Shown here: in pieces, positions 5,584-9,432 of the stretch
Position numbering within the stretch: the stretch's first letter is position 1
Layout of the letters: every line of letters begins with the position of its first letter
Source: Burkholderiales bacterium
Lineage (GTDB): Bacteria; Pseudomonadota; Gammaproteobacteria; Burkholderiales; Burkholderiaceae
DNA length: 9,432 nucleotides
Assembly (NCBI GenBank): GCA_947447845.1
Contig: CANFNO010000064.1
Coordinates: 1-9,432 of the forward strand
Direction of reading: 5' to 3'
The notes under the pieces: generated by a model
Database searches by the model: none
Told to the model about the DNA's origin: nothing
What the model saw: only the letters and a program-made list of their open reading frames with translations
Position numbers and translations under genes: made by a program

Positions 5584-6093
5584 GTGTCCTCACCCGCTGC
5601 AACCTCTTCTGCTGCAACACCTCCCGCGGTGTCCGCCTTTCGTGAACTGCTGGCCCAACTGACTGGCGAGATCGCCGGACGGGCTCTGGACGCGCAATTA
5701 GACAATTGGCTCAACGAACACCATGGCGTGGCCAGCGCCAGCTACCAGCAACTCAAGGCCGCCTGCATCCAGGGCGTGGCGGAAGGCTGGTTGTGCAAAT
5801 ATGAAGGCGGCGGTCTGCGCTATGGCCGCATCTTCAAACCGGCCGACGATTTGCACGGCTTTTCGGTGGACGTGGTGGATATGAAGGATGTGGCCGGACC
5901 GCACCATGTGCACCCCGAGGGCGAGATCGACCTGATCATGCCGCTGGAGGAAGGCGCCTTGTTCGATGGCCGCCCCGCTGGCTGGATGGTGACCCCGGCG
6001 GGCAGCGCCCACCGCCCCACGGTGACGAACGGTCGCGCCCTGGTGCTGTACCTGTTGCCCAATGGCCGGATCGAATTCACGGCAGCTGCATAA
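5584..6093 (+). CDS. DUF4863 / 4-hydroxylaminobenzoate lyase-like cupin-fold protein
   Basis: A 169-aa soluble protein starting with GTG at 5584; GGAG (5574-5577) six bases upstream supports this start. Residues 1-40 are Ala/Ser/Pro-rich and then helical. Residues about 85-165 resemble a small cupin barrel with a metal-site-like HHVHPEGE (His107, His108, His110, Glu114) and a later His143. I recognise the DUF4863 family, whose characterised members (PnbB type) turn 4-hydroxylaminobenzoate into protocatechuate and ammonia. That family assignment is from memory. Members often sit beside benzoate-CoA ligase genes in Burkholderiales, so here the real role may be in aromatic acid or benzoyl-CoA handling and not nitrobenzoate breakdown. 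It is the first gene of the rightward operon, 30 bp before the ligase. No nitroreductase partner is visible in the window. Confidence 0.75.
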   Translation: MSSPAATSSAATPPAVSAFRELLAQLTGEIAGRALDAQLDNWLNEHHGVASASYQQLKAACIQGVAEGWLCKYEGGGLRYGRIFKPADDLHGFSVDVVDMKDVAGPHHVHPEGEIDLIMPLEEGALFDGRPAGWMVTPAGSAHRPTVTNGRALVLYLLPNGRIEFTAAA

Positions 6094-6110
6094 AACCAAA
6101 AGACAAGAAC

Positions 6111-6116
6111 GAGGAG
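6111..6116 (+). promoter_or_regulatory. Strong ribosome binding site of the benzoate-CoA ligase gene
   Basis: GAGGAG lies seven bases before the ATG at 6124, a near-ideal Shine-Dalgarno site. It is the strongest in the window and suits a high demand for the first pathway enzyme. Confidence 0.8.
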
Positions 6117-6123
6117 ACACACC

Positions 6124-7719
6124 ATGTCCGCAGACATCACGATGACGACAGGGCTGACCCCGCTGCCCGAACAGTTCAACTTCGCCCGCCATTTGCTCGG
6201 CGAAAACGCGGAGCGCGGTGCCAAAGCGGCCTTCATCGATGACTACGGCGTGCTCACCTACGGCCAGCTCGAAGACCGCGTGCGCCGCGTCGCTGCAGGC
6301 CTGCGCGCCCTGGGCATTCGCCGTGAAGAACGCGTGCTGCTGCTGATGCACGACTGCTGCGATTGGCCGGTGAGTTTTCTGGGCGCCATGTACGCCGGTC
6401 TGGTGCCCGTGGCCGTCAACACCTTGCTCACCGCCGATGATTACGCCTACATGTTGGAGCATTCGCGTGCCCAGGCCGTGCTGGTATCCGGCGCGCTCCT
6501 GCCCGCGCTGACAGCGGCCATGATCAAGTCCGACCATGAGGTGATCAAGGTGGTGGTCTCGCATCCGGCAGCGCCGCTGCACCCGGCTGAGGTGGAATTC
6601 GAAGCCTTTGTGCAGGCGCACCAGCCCATGCACAAGGCGGCTGCCACCAGCCCGGATGACCCAGGCTTCTGGCTGTATTCCTCAGGCTCCACGGGTCGGC
6701 CCAAGGGCACGGTGCATTCGCACGGCAATCCGTATTGGACCTGCGAGCTGTATGGCAAGGCCATCTTGAAGTTGACGGAGAACGACGTCTGCTTCTCGGC
6801 AGCCAAGCTGTTCTTTGCTTATGGCTTGGGCAATGCGTTGACCTTCCCGATGGCCGTCGGTGCCACCACGATCCTGATGGGCGAGCGCCCTACCCCGGAC
6901 GCCACCTTCAAGCGCTGGACGGGCGGTATTCAAAACACCAAACCTACGGTCTTTTACGGCGCCCCGACCGGCTTTGCCGGCATGCTGGCGCACGCCCATT
7001 TGCCGTCGCGCGCAGACGTGGCGCTGCGTCTGGTTTCTTCCGCCGGGGAAGCGCTGCCCGCCGATCTGGGGCAGCGCTTCAAGGCGCACTTTGGCGTGGA
7101 CATTGTGGATGGCATCGGCTCCACCGAGATGCTGCACATCTTTCTGTCCAACTCACCCGAGCGGGTGCGCTATGGCACCACCGGCTGGCCGGTGCCGGGA
7201 TATGACATCGAGTTGCGCGGCGATGACGGCAAACCGGTGGCCGATGGCGAATCGGGCGAGCTGTATATCCACGGCCCCTCGGCCGCCATGATGTATTGGG
7301 GCAACCGCGCCAAGACGCGCGAAACGTTTCAGGGCGGCTGGACCAAAAGCGGCGACAAATACACGCGCAATGAGGACGGCAGCTACACCTACGGCGGACG
7401 CAGCGACGACATGCTCAAGGTCAGCGGCATCTACGTGTCGCCCTTTGAAGTGGAGGCCACGCTGGTGCAGCACCCCGCCGTGCTGGAAGCCGCGGTGATT
7501 GGCGTGCCGGATGGCGAGGGTCTGACCAAGACCAAAGCCTTTGTGGTCCTCAAGCAGGGAGCCAGCGCAACTGCCGATGAACTCAAGGCTTTTGTAAAAG
7601 ACAAGCTGGCGCCCTACAAATACCCGCGCCTGATCGAGTTTGTGCAGGACCTGCCCAAGACCGCCACCGGCAAGATTCAGCGCTTCAAACTGCGCGATCA
7701 GGAATCCGCCGCGACATGA
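6124..7719 (+). CDS. bclA: Benzoate-CoA ligase
   Basis: This AMP-forming ligase (ANL superfamily) activates benzoate with ATP and CoA to benzoyl-CoA, the entry point to the box pathway and, by family knowledge, the source of the BoxR effector. The 531-aa length is usual for the family. Landmarks in order: P-loop-like YSSGSTGRPKGTVHSH (185-200), GAPTGF (279-284), SSAGEALP (305-312), GSTEMLHIFLSN (332-343, the adenine/benzoate pocket motif), the hinge region GGRSDDMLKVSGIYVSP (424-440), and the catalytic lysine Lys517 in PKTATGKIQR. All core motifs are intact. The GSTEMLHIFLSN and KLFFAYGLGN (228-237) stretches match benzoate-CoA ligases I know better than acetyl-CoA synthetases, but activity on hydroxy- or halo-benzoates cannot be excluded. 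Its stop overlaps the next start by four bases. Confidence 0.95.
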   Translation: MSADITMTTGLTPLPEQFNFARHLLGENAERGAKAAFIDDYGVLTYGQLEDRVRRVAAGLRALGIRREERVLLLMHDCCDWPVSFLGAMYAGLVPVAVNTLLTADDYAYMLEHSRAQAVLVSGALLPALTAAMIKSDHEVIKVVVSHPAAPLHPAEVEFEAFVQAHQPMHKAAATSPDDPGFWLYSSGSTGRPKGTVHSHGNPYWTCELYGKAILKLTENDVCFSAAKLFFAYGLGNALTFPMAVGATTILMGERPTPDATFKRWTGGIQNTKPTVFYGAPTGFAGMLAHAHLPSRADVALRLVSSAGEALPADLGQRFKAHFGVDIVDGIGSTEMLHIFLSNSPERVRYGTTGWPVPGYDIELRGDDGKPVADGESGELYIHGPSAAMMYWGNRAKTRETFQGGWTKSGDKYTRNEDGSYTYGGRSDDMLKVSGIYVSPFEVEATLVQHPAVLEAAVIGVPDGEGLTKTKAFVVLKQGASATADELKAFVKDKLAPYKYPRLIEFVQDLPKTATGKIQRFKLRDQESAAT

Positions 7720-8633
7720 ATACCGCCGTGGCCCAGAAGTCCGCTTCCGCAACTGCGACCACAACAGCAGCCAGTGCTGTTGCTGGCGCTGAAGTCGGTG
7801 CCGATGTCGCTGCAGCTGGCGTAACAACCGAGTGGGTGGAACTGGATTGGAACGGGCGCCGTGTCCGCATCGAGCACCAGTGGTTGCGGCGCGGGGACAA
7901 AGCTGCACCGCTTCTGGTTTTTTTGCACGAGGGCCTGGGCTCGGTCTCGATGTGGCGCGACTTTCCGTTGGCGCTGTGCGAGGCCTTGCAATGCAGTGGG
8001 CTGGTGTATTCGCGCCCGGGCTATGGCCAATCCACACCGCGCGCGGCGGACGAAGCCTGGGGCACAGACTTCATGCACCGCCAGGCCTATGAAGTGTTGC
8101 CCGCACTATTTGACGCGCTGGGTGTCGATACGGAGCGAGACAAGCCCTGGCTGTTCGGCCACAGCGACGGGGGTTCCATCGCCTTGCTGTTTGCCGCGCG
8201 TTTTCCCGACAGGCTGGCGGGCGCCATCGTCGTGGCGCCGCACATCCTGGTGGAAGAAATTTCGGTATTCAGCATTGCCGAAGCACGTACCGCCTATTTA
8301 CAGACCACCCTACGCCAGCGCCTGGCACGTCACCACGCGGATGTGGATTCGGCCTTTTGGGGCTGGAATGACATTTGGCTGCATCCGGCCTTTCGCGCCT
8401 GGAACATCACCTCAGAACTCGCGTCCATCACCTGCCCGCTGCTGGCGGTACAAGGGGTAAACGATGAGTACGGAACCCTGGAACAGGTGCGCGGAATTGT
8501 CCGACTCACGCCACAATGCGAACTCGTGGAATTGGCCGACTGCGGCCATTCACCGCACCGGGACAGAAAAGACCGCCTGATTGAGGCGGTCAACGATTTT
8601 TTTCAGCAACAACGCCAGGAGACAAAACCATGA
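7716..8633 (+). CDS. Alpha/beta-hydrolase of the benzoate operon
   Basis: A 305-aa alpha/beta-hydrolase with a complete apparent triad: nucleophile Ser150 in GHSDGG, acid Asp250 in GVNDEYGT, and His278 in CGHSPH. The oxyanion turn reads HEGLGS (71-76) instead of the common HGxG. Residues 1-37 are an Ala/Thr/Ser/Val-rich stretch with no clear fold, so the conserved protein probably begins near residue 38. The ATG at 7716 overlaps the ligase stop (ATGA), indicating translational coupling, and the 3' end overlaps the next gene in the same way. The substrate is unknown. In this setting a CoA-thioesterase relieving benzoyl-CoA build-up, or a lactone hydrolase acting on a spontaneously cyclised ring-cleavage product, are reasonable guesses. 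No signal peptide is evident, so it is probably cytoplasmic. Confidence 0.85.
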   Translation: MNTAVAQKSASATATTTAASAVAGAEVGADVAAAGVTTEWVELDWNGRRVRIEHQWLRRGDKAAPLLVFLHEGLGSVSMWRDFPLALCEALQCSGLVYSRPGYGQSTPRAADEAWGTDFMHRQAYEVLPALFDALGVDTERDKPWLFGHSDGGSIALLFAARFPDRLAGAIVVAPHILVEEISVFSIAEARTAYLQTTLRQRLARHHADVDSAFWGWNDIWLHPAFRAWNITSELASITCPLLAVQGVNDEYGTLEQVRGIVRLTPQCELVELADCGHSPHRDRKDRLIEAVNDFFQQQRQETKP

Positions 8634-9432
8634 ATACAAAGCTTTTTCGCACGACATTGATTGCAGCCGCCGCTGCAGTTCTATCCACCGCTGCCTTTGC
8701 CCAGGCGGGTGCCAAGCTCAAGGTTGGCCTGATGCTGCCCTACACCGGCACTTTTGCAGCACTGGGCAACGCCATTGAAAACGGCTTCAAGCTGTATCTT
8801 GCAGAGCAAGGCGGGAAAATTGCCGGGCGCGAAGTCGAGTTCGTCAAGGTGGACGACGAGTCCGACCCCTCCAAGGCCACCGACAACGTCAACAAACTGG
8901 TCAAGCGCGACAACGTGGACGTGCTGATCGGCACCGTGCACTCCGGCGTGGCCATGGCCATGGCCAAGGTGGCCAAAGAAAGCGGCACGATCCTGATAGT
9001 GCCCAACGCCGGTGCAGACGCGGTGACCGGCGCCATGTGCGCCCCCAACATCTTCCGCAGCTCATTCTCCAACTGGCAACCCGGCTACGCCATGGGCGAA
9101 GTGATGGCCAAGAAGGGCATCAAGAAGGTTGCCACCATCACCTGGAAATATGCGGCCGGTGACGAGAGCGTGCGCGGCTTCAAAGAAGCCTTCGAGAAGG
9201 GTGGCGGCACAGTCGTTAAAGAGCTAAACCTGCCCTTCCCCAACGTGGAGTTCCAGGCTTTGCTGACCGATATTGCAGCGACCAAGCCGGACGCCGTGTT
9301 CACCTTCTTCGCCGGAGGCGGTGCCGTCAAGTTCGTGAAGGACTATGCCGCTGCGGGCCTCAAGAAGACCATTCCCCTGTATGGCTCGGGCTTCCTGACC
9401 GATGGCACGCTGGACGCGCAAGGCGCCGATGC
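8630..9432 (+). CDS. Branched-chain-amino-acid-type ABC transporter substrate-binding protein (3' end outside window)
   Basis: The first 267 residues of a periplasmic binding protein of the LivK/Peripla_BP_6 family. Residues 1-24 form a classical signal peptide (MNTKLFRTT, a hydrophobic Ala-rich core, then STAAFA followed by QAG). The mature part begins LKVGLMLPYTGTFAALGN, the usual first strand and ligand loop of type I periplasmic-binding folds. Later motifs include DDESDPSKA, VLIGTVHSGVAMAMA and TFFAGGGAVKFV. AGGAG (8617-8621) lies eight bases before the ATG, which overlaps the hydrolase stop by four bases. The genes after it are probably the permease and ATPase subunits, but they are not visible. 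Its operon position makes benzoate or a related aromatic acid the likely ligand; relatives in other benzoate loci have been assigned that role. The frame is open to the window end. Confidence 0.9.
   Translation, partial: MNTKLFRTTLIAAAAAVLSTAAFAQAGAKLKVGLMLPYTGTFAALGNAIENGFKLYLAEQGGKIAGREVEFVKVDDESDPSKATDNVNKLVKRDNVDVLIGTVHSGVAMAMAKVAKESGTILIVPNAGADAVTGAMCAPNIFRSSFSNWQPGYAMGEVMAKKGIKKVATITWKYAAGDESVRGFKEAFEKGGGTVVKELNLPFPNVEFQALLTDIAATKPDAVFTFFAGGGAVKFVKDYAAAGLKKTIPLYGSGFLTDGTLDAQGAD

Noticed and set aside
5698..6633. 311-codon minus-strand open frame opposite the DUF4863 gene and the start of the ligase gene
   Set aside because: It spans two recognised plus-strand genes, including their intergenic ribosome site, and shows no domain.

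Overview
The window carries the core of an aerobic benzoate degradation locus of the box (benzoyl-CoA epoxidation) type. The GC-rich coding style, the box gene order, and a stem-loop repeat of a kind I associate with Comamonadaceae suggest a betaproteobacterium of the Burkholderiales (Rhodoferax/Polaromonas/Acidovorax-like). This placement is inferred from family knowledge, not from a marker gene.

Layout: two divergent transcription units meet in a roughly 136-bp control region (5448-5583). Leftward (minus strand) lie boxR (benzoyl-CoA-responsive repressor; HTH fused to a shikimate-kinase-like domain), boxC (2,3-epoxybenzoyl-CoA dihydrolase), boxB (diiron benzoyl-CoA epoxidase) and the first ~192 codons of boxA (its FeS/flavin reductase partner), which is cut by the window edge. 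Rightward (plus strand) lie a DUF4863/4-hydroxylaminobenzoate-lyase-like cupin protein, benzoate-CoA ligase, an alpha/beta hydrolase and the start of a branched-chain-amino-acid-type ABC transporter binding protein. The last three are joined by 4-nt ATGA overlaps.

Working model: the transporter takes up benzoate, the ligase forms benzoyl-CoA, BoxA passes NADPH electrons to BoxB, which epoxidises the ring, and BoxC opens the epoxide hydrolytically. BoxR would repress both units until benzoyl-CoA accumulates. The semialdehyde dehydrogenase and beta-oxidation steps that normally follow are not in this window.

The least ordinary parts are non-coding. A long composite inverted repeat with 72-bp arms (71/72 identical) sits between boxB and boxA and encloses an octanucleotide tandem array. 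A second, different stem-loop repeat sits between boxC and boxB. The boxC promoter and the divergent control region share a 10-bp AGTGCTTGAC block and several TGCA motifs, which outlines a probable BoxR regulon at sequence level. I see no mobile-element transposase, tRNA, rRNA or CRISPR array.
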